This document shows, one piece after another, positions 1 to 6,569 of a stretch of DNA of 9,622 nucleotides. Origin of the DNA: Pirellulaceae bacterium (GTDB lineage: Bacteria; Planctomycetota; Planctomycetia; Pirellulales; Pirellulaceae); the NCBI GenBank assembly GCA_020846515.1, contig JADLDX010000062.1, positions 1 through 9,622 of the forward strand. The letters run 5' to 3'. Below the pieces are notes generated by a model, which was not told the DNA's origin, made no database searches, and was given only the letters and a program-made list of their open reading frames with translations. Positions within the stretch are counted from its first letter, which is position 1. Each line of letters opens with the position of its first letter. The translations under genes and the position numbers were made by a program.

Positions 1-906
1 GCGAAAATCAACTACGTCGGGCACGGCTGTTTGCATGCGAAAAGCCAATTCGTAAGCCTTCATGCGCGCACGAATCGCATCGTCATCTTTAAATTTTTCC
101 GCCGTCAATCGATTGAGCTGTCGCAAGACTTCGAACTCACCTGCTTGTTGCCCAGCGGCTACGTCGGCTGGTGGTTTGGCGTAGGGCAATGGGTTCTTGG
201 GATCGACGTTTAATGGCACGCCGTCGTATTGGGGCCCCAAGTAATTCGCACGGTGCGTCTCCATACCACCACAACAATCGGCCACCGGGGTACCCATGAC
301 AACAAACTGTGGCAGGTTCTCGTTGAGCGCACCTAAACCATAGTTGACCCACGATCCGATGGAAGGAAAGAAGCCATCGATGCGATGGCGACCCGTGTGG
401 AATTGCAATTGAGCGCCATGATTGCTGTCTTCCGTCCACATAGATCTGACCAGGCAGAGGTCATCGGCACGCTGTTGCAGGTGTGGCCACCAATCACTGA
501 TCTCTAAGCCACTCTGACCGCACCGCGAGTAGCCAACCTGTAATGGAAAGATCTCGGTGCGTACGAAGCCATTGTTTGGATCAAAGGCTACTACGCGCTC
601 GTTGGCCAGATAGGGCGATTTCAGCACGTCACCGAAGGGCGTTTCGTTCAGCGTCTTGCCAGCATACTTATTCAGCAGCGGCTTGGGGTCAAACGACTCC
701 ATATGACTGGCACCGCCGATCATAAACAGCCAAATGACACTTTTTGCGCGTGGTGCGAAGCGTAAGGCGGCTTGCGCGATCGCGCTGCCCGGCACGTTAG
801 GTGATTGAGACTGGGATTCACCAGCCAACATGGCCGTTAATGCCAGTCCGCCGAACCCAAGTCCGCTATCGCATAGCCACTGTCGGCGATTAATGCTCAT
901 GGTCAT
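1..906 (-). CDS. DUF1501 domain protein, Tat-exported, C-terminus cut by window edge
   Basis: About 302 residues are visible, starting MTMSINRRQWL, and the frame is still open at base 1. DUF1501 proteins usually run somewhat over 400 residues, so roughly a third is missing. The N-terminus carries a twin-arginine signal: NRRQWLC followed by a glycine- and leucine-rich stretch (LGFGGLALTAMLAG), which suggests export of a folded protein. The hallmark follows at about residues 63-75, IGGASHMESFDPKP, and further on come the conserved segments MWTEDSNHG, FHTGRH and GSWVNYGLG. The family is placed with alkaline phosphatase/sulfatase-like folds, but its reaction is not established. It lies 100 bp behind a PSCyt1/DUF1549/DUF1553 gene, its usual planctomycete partner, and is probably co-transcribed with it. 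Two ATGs two codons apart (906 and 900) are equally plausible starts. There is no clear Shine-Dalgarno. The frame also stays open upstream through a tandem repeat (933-985), so a longer form from a GTG at 987 is possible but unlikely, because the Tat signal fits the short form. Family call is sure, function is not. Confidence 0.9.
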   Translation of the reverse strand, partial: MTMSINRRQWLCDSGLGFGGLALTAMLAGESQSQSPNVPGSAIAQAALRFAPRAKSVIWLFMIGGASHMESFDPKPLLNKYAGKTLNETPFGDVLKSPYLANERVVAFDPNNGFVRTEIFPLQVGYSRCGQSGLEISDWWPHLQQRADDLCLVRSMWTEDSNHGAQLQFHTGRHRIDGFFPSIGSWVNYGLGALNENLPQFVVMGTPVADCCGGMETHRANYLGPQYDGVPLNVDPKNPLPYAKPPADVAAGQQAGEFEVLRQLNRLTAEKFKDDDAIRARMKAYELAFRMQTAVPDVVDFR

Positions 907-932
907 GTTACCGGTTGTGCTGCTAAAGAGTG

Positions 933-985
933 CCTTGTACCCAAATACCTTGTGCCCAAATACCTTGTGCCCAAATACCTTGTGC
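933..985. repeat. 15-bp tandem repeat, about 3.5 copies, upstream of the DUF1501 gene
   Basis: The unit CCTTGTGCCCAAATA occurs at 933-947 (with A for G at 939), 948-962 and 963-977, followed by a partial CCTTGTGC at 978-985. The array fills half of the 100-bp gap between the PSCyt/DUF1553 stop and the DUF1501 start. Because 15 is a multiple of three, every frame stays open through it. In the DUF1501 frame it reads as a pentapeptide repeat (HKVFG). It is probably a slippage-generated minisatellite. Any regulatory role is speculation. Confidence 0.9.
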
Positions 986-1006
986 ACAGTGTGTGCTGAC
1001 TGCGGT

Positions 1007-3670
1007 TCACCGCGCGACGACAAAGTCGTTGTGATTGATCATGGCATGCGCCAAACTCTGGCGGCGAACAAGTTCGGTTTCCCCTTCGGCACGTTCTGCC
1101 AAAAAGAGAGCGCAAGTCTGCTGTTCGTCGTCCGAGGGTTGTCGACCGAGCGCAGCCAGAAATAGTTGATTGATAAAGTATTTAGAGTCGGGATGTTGTT
1201 TGTGCAGTTGTTCGCCCAATTGCCGCGACATGTTGCGAGCCATTTGGCTGTTCGCCAGCGCCAAGGCTTGCTGCGGAATGATGCTCGGGCTGCGCCGATA
1301 ACATTCAATGGGACTGGCGCCGTCAAATAGTACCAACATGGCCACTTGTTTCTCATAAGCATGTCGGAAATAGACGCTGCGACGGGGAGTTTGCTCGCCA
1401 TCATCTTCGCTTAGATCTGGTCCACCGGCACTGTTATCCAAATGTCCGGATACGGCCAAGAGGCTATCTCGAATCTCTTCGGCATCCAAGCGTCGCACGT
1501 TGCCGCGCCAATACAGTTTGTTTTCACTATCGATCTGCAGGGCTGCAACACTCGACGGCGAACTATTGTCGACGTGTGAAGAAAGACCATAGGTTTCAGA
1601 CATCACAATTTGCCGATGTAAGCGTTTCATGTCCCAATCGCTACTCATGAAATCATCGGCTAACCAATCGATCAGTTGATGGGTGATGGGTTGTTTCATG
1701 CGCAATCCCAAGTCGGCTACATCATCGACTAAGGGAGTTGCGAAATGGCGCATCCATATATGGTTTACGGCCACGCGAGCGGTCAGCGGATGACGAGGGT
1801 TGGTAATCCATCGCGCTAATGCGGTTCGACGACCGGTGCTGGCCGCTGGATAGACCGTGCCGACCGGTGTGTAAGTGCTGGCCGCCACGCTGCTGGCTAG
1901 GCGGGCTTGGTCTAAGGCCTGCCGTTGGGTAACCAGGTTCTTTTCGGCTTGATCGATGGCCGTCTGACGTTTCTTGGCGTCTTTGTTCTCACTGGCTTTG
2001 GCCGTCGCCAGGGCGTTGTGTGCGGAGTGCAGGGCCACTTGAGCTGCCAAGAGATTGGCACGCTGTTCTGTAGTGGCGGCTTGCTTTACTAATGGATCAA
2101 GTTGCGTCTGCGGAACTTCATCGAGCTTGGCCAGGTCCGCCGCATAACGAGCTTGTAGAGAGACCAAAGCCGCTTCCGCTGCATGAGCCTCGAGGGTGGC
2201 CGCAGTAATTGGATCGAGTTGTTCGTCGGCCGGAATATTGGCTGCGCTATTGGGCTGCTCTGTTGATGTGCGTTCGCGGAGCTTTTTGAGCTTCGTCTCC
2301 GCAGCCTGTCGTGCCTTGTCATAGCTGGACCAGGCCGCAGCCAGCGCGTTGGCCCGAGCGACTGGGGTGAGCGCAGGTTGATAGACCTGGCGGGGTAGTG
2401 CAATGGATTGCGGCTGGTATTCAATATCGAACAGGGCCGGCACGCTGGGTTGGATGGGCTGGTCCTGACGCGGCTGTTTGTCATTACCGCGCTCGAAGAG
2501 AAACGTTTTCGCTTCGGGTTTGGCATCAAACACGCGCGGTATACCGGCTTTCATCAGATCGGGCTGACCGGCCAATTCCTCGGTGCGCACCTCGTGGGGT
2601 TCGAAGATAGCGCGGAATTGATAATACTCGGTCTGTGAAATCGGATCGAATTTGTGGTCGTGGCATCGAGCGCAATTGATCGTCATACCCAGGAAGGCCT
2701 TGGCCGTATGCTCGACGGTGGCATCCAGCCAGATATTGCGATTGGATCGATGGAAATTGCGAGCCAAGAATCCAGTAGCGCGAAGTGTATCCAGGTTTTG
2801 AGGATCGATCTCATCGGCGGCCAACATCTCCACCACCATTTGATCATACGGTTTATCGGCATCGATTGATTCAATGATCCAATCGCGCCAGTGCCAAATA
2901 TGTCGCTGGCTCCCGCGCAGTTCATTCTTGTAACCATCCCAATCGCTGTAACGCCAGACGTCCATCCAATGTCGCCCCCAGCGTTGGCCATGTGCAGGGC
3001 TGGCCAGCAAGCGATCCACTGCTCGGCCGCGCGCATCTGGTTCAGCATTACTCAAGAACGCTTCCAATTGCTCGATCGACGGTGGCAAGCCGGTTAAGTC
3101 AAGTGTCACGCGACGCAACCAAGTGGCCGGATCGGCCGAATCATTGCGTTGCACTCCGCGTTGATATTGCAGCATCGATAACCAGCGATCGATGGCATTG
3201 GCCTCCTGCACATTAGCTTCCGCGTTCGCGTGGGGCAATTGCGGACGCTCGATTGGACGATAGGCCCAATGCTCTCGGGGGCTGGCCACGTAGCTCTCGT
3301 CCTCCGGGGCAGGCATACCGGCTTTGATCCAGCGTTCTAGCAGCTGCACTTCATCGGGTTTTAGTCGCACGCCTTCGCCTTTGGGCGGCATCAACTGCTC
3401 TTCATCAGCGCTGGTCACACGCTGGATCAAGTGACTATCGGCTGGCTGACCGACGACTACGATCGCATGCTCGTCGCTCCCTTTGCGAATAAGCTCCGCT
3501 GCGTCCAAACGTAAGCCGGCTTCACTGCGAAGCGGTCCGTGGCAAGCGATACACTTTTCAGTAAGCAGTGGCTTTATATGCTGGGTGTAATCGTCGGCGG
3601 CCCCAAGCGTTACCAACCAGGCAACTAACCCGAAGGTGCTGCTTACGATAGGAATGAACAGACGCTGCAT
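1007..3670 (-). CDS. Exported PSCyt1-DUF1549-DUF1553 cytochrome-type protein
   Basis: 887 residues with a hydrophobic signal peptide (about residues 1-25), so it is likely periplasmic. Domains in order: PSCyt1 cytochrome-c-like domain (about 28-122) with heme motif CIACH (C40, C43, H44) and a likely distal methionine in LMPPKG (M94); DUF1549/PSCyt2 (about 155-362) with WLRRVTLDLTGLPP and a second CxxCH, CARCHDHKFDPI (C333, C336, H337); an Ala/Gln/Lys-rich, probably coiled-coil stretch (about 440-595); and DUF1553/PSD1 (about 610-870), beginning RRTALARWITNPRHPLTARV. It ends NHNDFVVAR, a variant of the usual family ending. Architecture and length are typical of Planctomycetota. The biochemical role is unknown; a heme-dependent redox role is an inference from the CxxCH motifs. 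The ATG at 3670 puts the signal peptide exactly at the N-terminus, with no Shine-Dalgarno. A promoter-like TATAAT lies 49 bp upstream. The DUF1501 gene follows 100 bp downstream. Confidence 0.93.
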   Translation of the reverse strand: MQRLFIPIVSSTFGLVAWLVTLGAADDYTQHIKPLLTEKCIACHGPLRSEAGLRLDAAELIRKGSDEHAIVVVGQPADSHLIQRVTSADEEQLMPPKGEGVRLKPDEVQLLERWIKAGMPAPEDESYVASPREHWAYRPIERPQLPHANAEANVQEANAIDRWLSMLQYQRGVQRNDSADPATWLRRVTLDLTGLPPSIEQLEAFLSNAEPDARGRAVDRLLASPAHGQRWGRHWMDVWRYSDWDGYKNELRGSQRHIWHWRDWIIESIDADKPYDQMVVEMLAADEIDPQNLDTLRATGFLARNFHRSNRNIWLDATVEHTAKAFLGMTINCARCHDHKFDPISQTEYYQFRAIFEPHEVRTEELAGQPDLMKAGIPRVFDAKPEAKTFLFERGNDKQPRQDQPIQPSVPALFDIEYQPQSIALPRQVYQPALTPVARANALAAAWSSYDKARQAAETKLKKLRERTSTEQPNSAANIPADEQLDPITAATLEAHAAEAALVSLQARYAADLAKLDEVPQTQLDPLVKQAATTEQRANLLAAQVALHSAHNALATAKASENKDAKKRQTAIDQAEKNLVTQRQALDQARLASSVAASTYTPVGTVYPAASTGRRTALARWITNPRHPLTARVAVNHIWMRHFATPLVDDVADLGLRMKQPITHQLIDWLADDFMSSDWDMKRLHRQIVMSETYGLSSHVDNSSPSSVAALQIDSENKLYWRGNVRRLDAEEIRDSLLAVSGHLDNSAGGPDLSEDDGEQTPRRSVYFRHAYEKQVAMLVLFDGASPIECYRRSPSIIPQQALALANSQMARNMSRQLGEQLHKQHPDSKYFINQLFLAALGRQPSDDEQQTCALFLAERAEGETELVRRQSLAHAMINHNDFVVAR

Positions 3671-3702
3671 AGTGGAGTGCCGCGAGGAGAGTGGTAAGTG
3701 AA

Positions 3703-3743
3703 TTCAGGCGGGAACCCTATTATAAGGCGAACCGTGGCCTGAA
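3703..3743. promoter_or_regulatory. Inverted repeat centred on the -10 box, operator-like
   Basis: TTCAGGC at 3703-3709 and its exact complement GCCTGAA at 3737-3743 are symmetric about position 3723, inside the TATAAT at 3719-3724. One arm would cover the transcription start and the other the -35 region, a layout expected of a dimeric repressor site. No regulator is visible in the window. A chance 7-bp match cannot be excluded. Confidence 0.35.
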
Positions 3744-3747
3744 AACT
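3719..3747 (-). promoter_or_regulatory. Putative sigma70-type promoter of the PSCyt/DUF1501 pair
   Basis: On the minus strand a perfect TATAAT occupies 3724-3719. The region 16-18 bp upstream (3741-3747) is only T-rich (GTTTTC/AGTTTT), a poor -35. A start near 3712 would leave a leader of about 41 nt before the ATG at 3670. The box sits at the centre of a 7-bp inverted repeat. Supported by position and the exact -10 only. Confidence 0.4.
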
Positions 3748-3797
3748 ATCAGAAAGGCAGAGCGTTTCCAGTTTTTGCCAAGCCCTTGCCCGGCTTT

Positions 3798-3887
3798 CCG
3801 TCGCCAGACGGTGGACTCACCCGGCAGCCACCCGTCACCAGACGGTGGACGCGCTTGGAGTAGCCACCGTCGCCAGACGGTGGACTC
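3798..3887. repeat. Cluster of three spaced palindromes (REP-like)
   Basis: The core CCGTC-GCCA-GACGGTGGAC occurs three times, with GACGGTGG starting at 3807, 3841 and 3876, a spacing of 34-35 bp. The last copy is a perfect palindrome: CCACCGTC (3864-3871), loop GCCA (3872-3875), GACGGTGG (3876-3883). The second has a loop change (ACCA) and an extra C in the left arm. The first keeps only CCGTC/GACGG. It lies between two same-direction genes and resembles dispersed extragenic palindromes. There is no T-run, so it is not a standard terminator, although its hairpins could stabilise the end of the GGDEF mRNA. Confidence 0.8.
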
Positions 3888-3991
3888 GGCTGGAGTTGAA
3901 ATCCAACGCTTGACCACAGTGGCTACGTAAAATCGCAGACAAAGACGCAACTTGCCTAGCCTGCCAAATCTCGCTTTCCAATTAGCACCGT

Positions 3992-5005
3992 TTAGACGCG
4001 GCGCGACTCTTCTTCGACGATGCGTTTAAGTCGCTCTTGCAGGCGCACGGTCGAATCTTGCTGAGCCATATTGGGTACGGCCTCAGAACGCAGGTCGCGA
4101 ACCGTGGCCGGTGGGACCTTGGTTACCAGTCGGCAGATACTGCCATCGTGAAGATAGATTCGATTGCGACCGCCGAGCTTGGCGGCATACAGCGCTTCAT
4201 CGCTGCGACGCACCAGTTTTCCAATTTTGTCATCGCCTTCGATGCGAGCCACACCGCCACTGAGCGTCACCGGAATGATGGTGTCTTCATGTCGAAACTC
4301 GGTGCGACTGATGGCACTGCGTAGTCGATCGACACAGTCGGCGGCTTCCTCGAGCGGCATCATGCACAAGATGGCAAACTCTTCGCCACCGTAACGCGCC
4401 ACACATACTGCGTCACGGAATTCGTTCCGCATGGTTTCCGAAACTTTTTTGAGGACGGTATCACCAGCCGGATGGCCATAGGTATCGTTGATCTTTTTGA
4501 AGTGATCGATATCCACCAAACCCAAGGTAAACGCCTGACTCTTACTCTGCCATTGCACATACAGTTCGTCGAGCGTCTGATCGAAGGCGCGTCGATTGGT
4601 TAGCCCGGTCAAACCGTCTGTGCGGGCTTCGGTCAGATAGTCGGCAATTTGATGGGTTTGCGATTCCAAGCGTTCCTCGGCTGTGTCGAGCCGATTTTGG
4701 AGTTGCTGGTTGGCCTGCATGATCTGAGTCAGCAGTTGCAGGATCTCTTCGCGTGGCGCTTCATTGCCGCCTTGGACCCGCTGGCTGATCGAAGTCAACT
4801 GCGTTTGGTACTTGGATACATCACCCGCGAATTCGCTGGTCCAGTGGGACAAGTTCTGCAAAAAGCCAAGAAATTGCTGACGGTCAACCACCTGGCTGGC
4901 TGCGCCGGCTCGACGCCCCAAGAAAAAGCCTAACAGGACACCAATAACCAATAATCCCGTACCGACCACCAGTCCGAGGATAAAGACCGAAGCATTCGCT
5001 GGCAC
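3992..5005 (-). CDS. Membrane-anchored GGDEF diguanylate cyclase
   Basis: 337 residues that should make cyclic di-GMP from two GTP. One N-terminal membrane helix (about 7-30, rich in V/L/G, then RR) is followed by a polar, probably coiled-coil linker (about 38-125). The GGDEF domain spans about 128-287: TDGLTGLTNRRAFD, metal-binding D165 and D167 in LVDIDHFKKIND, GHPAGD, the catalytic GGEEF at 206-210, and the closing YAAKLGGRNR. The active site is intact. The inhibitory RxxD site, expected at 197-200, reads RDAV, so canonical product inhibition is probably lost. A charged C-terminal tail of about 50 residues has no recognised domain. No sensory domain or EAL domain is present. The start is GTG at 5005, supported by GGAGG nine bases upstream. 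It lies 81 bp behind glgC on the same strand, so co-transcription is likely. Confidence 0.93.
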   Translation of the reverse strand: MPANASVFILGLVVGTGLLVIGVLLGFFLGRRAGAASQVVDRQQFLGFLQNLSHWTSEFAGDVSKYQTQLTSISQRVQGGNEAPREEILQLLTQIMQANQQLQNRLDTAEERLESQTHQIADYLTEARTDGLTGLTNRRAFDQTLDELYVQWQSKSQAFTLGLVDIDHFKKINDTYGHPAGDTVLKKVSETMRNEFRDAVCVARYGGEEFAILCMMPLEEAADCVDRLRSAISRTEFRHEDTIIPVTLSGGVARIEGDDKIGKLVRRSDEALYAAKLGGRNRIYLHDGSICRLVTKVPPATVRDLRSEAVPNMAQQDSTVRLQERLKRIVEEESRRV

Positions 5006-5014
5006 TTTGGTGAT

Positions 5015-5019
5015 CCTCC
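5015..5019 (-). promoter_or_regulatory. Shine-Dalgarno GGAGG fixing the GTG start of the GGDEF gene
   Basis: GGAGG on the minus strand lies nine bases before GTG 5005 and directly upstream of the membrane helix. It is one of the two clear ribosome-binding sites in the window, and it decides the non-ATG start. Confidence 0.75.
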
Positions 5020-5086
5020 AGGGAAATGAATGGGCAAGGCGGAAAGTCGCCCCAGCGTGACATGGGCGTTTATTGAGGACAAGAGC

Positions 5087-6319
5087 TTATTCTGGCAACG
5101 TTGTATTTTTGCCAATGACGACGATGCCGGAAGGGCTGATGGTAAAGCCTCGAGCGCGGTCATGCTGTGCATCGTACCCGATCTCAGTTCCGGGCGGGAT
5201 ACGAACTCGCTTATCCACGATGGCTCGACGGATCTTGGCATGCCTACCGACCTCGACTCCTTCCAGCAGTATGCTGTCCTCAACTTGAGCATAACTGTTT
5301 ACGCGAACGTTGGGACTGAGCACACTTCGCTTGACCGTACCACCGCTGACTACGGTGCCTTGGCAGACAATGCTATCCAGCGCATGGCCACAGCGATCGG
5401 AGTCACCATAGCTGCCAAATACGAACTTAGGTGGTGGTAGGTTGGGTTGCAAAGTGCGAACCGGCCAATGATCTGAATACAGATTGAGTTGAGGGTCGAT
5501 GCCAATTAGATCCATATTGGCTTCGTAGTAGGCATCCAAAGTGCCGACATCACGCCAGTAGGCGTCTCGTTTGCGATTTTCGTCGCGGAATGGAAAGGCA
5601 AACACGCGATGTTCATCGATAATCGACGGGATTATGTTTTTACCAAAATCGTGATCGCTATCTGGTTCGGTGGCATCACGACAGAGTTGCTCGAACAGGA
5701 ATCGCGAGTTAAACACATAGATGCCCATCGAGGCCAATGCATGGGCTGGGTCTCCAGGCATCGTTAACGGCTCAGCCGGCTTTTCCTGGAAACCGATGAT
5801 GCGCTGTTGCTCATCGATTTGAATGACACCAAACTGCGTGGCCGACTGTTTATCGACCCGTAACGCGCCGATGGTCAGGTCGGCCCCTTGCTCGACGTGG
5901 TACTCAATCATCGAGCGGTAGTTCATTTTGTAGATGTGATCGCCCGCCAGAATCAGCACATACTTGGGGCGGTCTTTCTCAATGGCAAATATGTTTTGAT
6001 AGACTGCGTCGGCCGTACCCTGATACCACTGCTCGTCAATGCGTTGCTGCGGAGGCACGACATCGATGAACTCTTGGAGTTCGGAACAGAAATACTGTCG
6101 CCATCCCAAGTTTATATGCCGATCCAGGCTGAGCGCTTTGTACTGAGTCAGTACGAGCACACGACGCAGGCCAGAGTTGATGGCATTGGAGAGTACAAAG
6201 TCGACGATTCGATAGCTGCCGCCAAAGGGTACGGCCGGTTTGGCACGATCGCGAGTTAGTGGTTCCAGTCGTGTGCCTTTGCCACCGGCCAACACGATTG
6301 TCAACGTTTCATGGATCAT
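5087..6319 (-). CDS. glgC: Glucose-1-phosphate adenylyltransferase (ADP-glucose synthase)
   Basis: 410 residues, close to the usual GlgC length. It makes ADP-glucose and pyrophosphate from ATP and glucose-1-phosphate, the committed step of bacterial glycogen synthesis in the cytoplasm. Seen: nucleotide-binding loop LAGGKGTRLEPLT (10-22), RAKPAVPFGG (25-34) and RIVDFVLSN (37-45), QGTADAVYQN (100-109), catalytic LAGDHIYKMNY (124-134, with D127 as the likely base), glucose-1-phosphate lysine in FQEKP (K180), and ASMGIYVF (196-203). The C-terminal half (about 290-405) has the hexapeptide-type left-handed beta-helix pattern of the family (VVSGGTVKRSVLSPNVRV and following). A GTG at 6331 would add four residues, but it lies only four bases from the GGAGG. 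ATG 6319 matches the family N-terminus. The enzyme is normally allosteric, but its effectors cannot be read with confidence here. No other glg gene is in the window. Confidence 0.97.
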   Translation of the reverse strand: MIHETLTIVLAGGKGTRLEPLTRDRAKPAVPFGGSYRIVDFVLSNAINSGLRRVLVLTQYKALSLDRHINLGWRQYFCSELQEFIDVVPPQQRIDEQWYQGTADAVYQNIFAIEKDRPKYVLILAGDHIYKMNYRSMIEYHVEQGADLTIGALRVDKQSATQFGVIQIDEQQRIIGFQEKPAEPLTMPGDPAHALASMGIYVFNSRFLFEQLCRDATEPDSDHDFGKNIIPSIIDEHRVFAFPFRDENRKRDAYWRDVGTLDAYYEANMDLIGIDPQLNLYSDHWPVRTLQPNLPPPKFVFGSYGDSDRCGHALDSIVCQGTVVSGGTVKRSVLSPNVRVNSYAQVEDSILLEGVEVGRHAKIRRAIVDKRVRIPPGTEIGYDAQHDRARGFTISPSGIVVIGKNTTLPE

Positions 6320-6569
6320 CAAACAACACACCTTTCCTCCTGGCAGTCACGCGGCGGCGGTCGAACTCCGAGATCGATTTCCTTTTCCAGCCGCGAGTCC
6401 AAAAGGATAACAGAAAAAAGCCGGAGGTGGCACGGCCCAACGGTGGATATACGGGCAGCACTCCTGCCACGCGGCACCTCGCGCCGGCGCGTGACAATCC
6501 TAAGCTTTACAACGGCAGATCAGGGTCTGTCGATTGCAAGAATGCGAGCAACTATTAGACCATCCAACG
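6320..6569. other. 250-bp gap upstream of glgC: leader with possible secondary structure
   Basis: No gene is supported here. On the minus strand, behind the RNA hydrolase stop, I see a 12-bp perfect palindrome CGCGCCGGCGCG (6480-6491); a nested pair formed by GAGGTG/CACCTC (6424-6429 with 6475-6480) around GGCAG/CTGCC (6454-6458 with 6464-6468); and a short GCCG/CGGC stem (6420-6423 with 6433-6436) followed in the minus direction by six T (6419-6414). The last could be a weak terminator of the upstream gene. I find no convincing -35/-10 pair for glgC, which may depend on an alternative sigma factor or on read-through. Confidence 0.4.
6331..6340 (-). promoter_or_regulatory. Purine-rich ribosome-binding site of glgC
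   Basis: The minus strand reads GGAGGAAAGG from 6340 to 6331. The GGAGG part lies 16 bases before ATG 6319 and four before GTG 6331. The trailing AAAGG is 11 bases from the ATG. The site is real-looking, but its spacing leaves the start ambiguous by four codons. Confidence 0.55.

Larger units (their letters stand above)
3671..3991. other. 321-bp non-coding gap with promoter-like site and palindromic repeats
   Basis: No credible gene is present. The open frames here read through the repeats in both directions and have no start signal or recognisable protein. The part nearest the PSCyt gene (3703-3747) holds a TATAAT box inside an inverted repeat. The middle (3798-3887) holds three spaced palindromes. 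An 8-bp inverted pair, GTAGCCAC at 3860-3867 and GTGGCTAC at 3919-3926, flanks the last palindrome. The rest, behind the GGDEF stop (3927-3991), shows no hairpin followed by a T-run, so no clear intrinsic terminator. Confidence 0.7.

Noticed and set aside
830..1165. Plus-strand open frame of 111 codons with an NTLCP repeat
   Set aside because: It is antisense to two well-supported genes and is kept open by the 15-bp repeat, which is stop-free in every frame.
3798..3887. Possible small CRISPR array
   Set aside because: Only three units with about 15-bp gaps, the units are themselves near-perfect short palindromes with decayed copies, and there are no cas genes. REP-like palindromes fit better.
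3691..3950. Open frames on both strands across the palindrome cluster
   Set aside because: Their translations (e.g. ESTVWRR) are simply the palindrome read through; there is no start signal, domain or codon bias.
5030..5440. 136-codon plus-strand frame opposite glgC
   Set aside because: It lies almost wholly antisense to a complete, motif-rich glgC and has no recognisable features.
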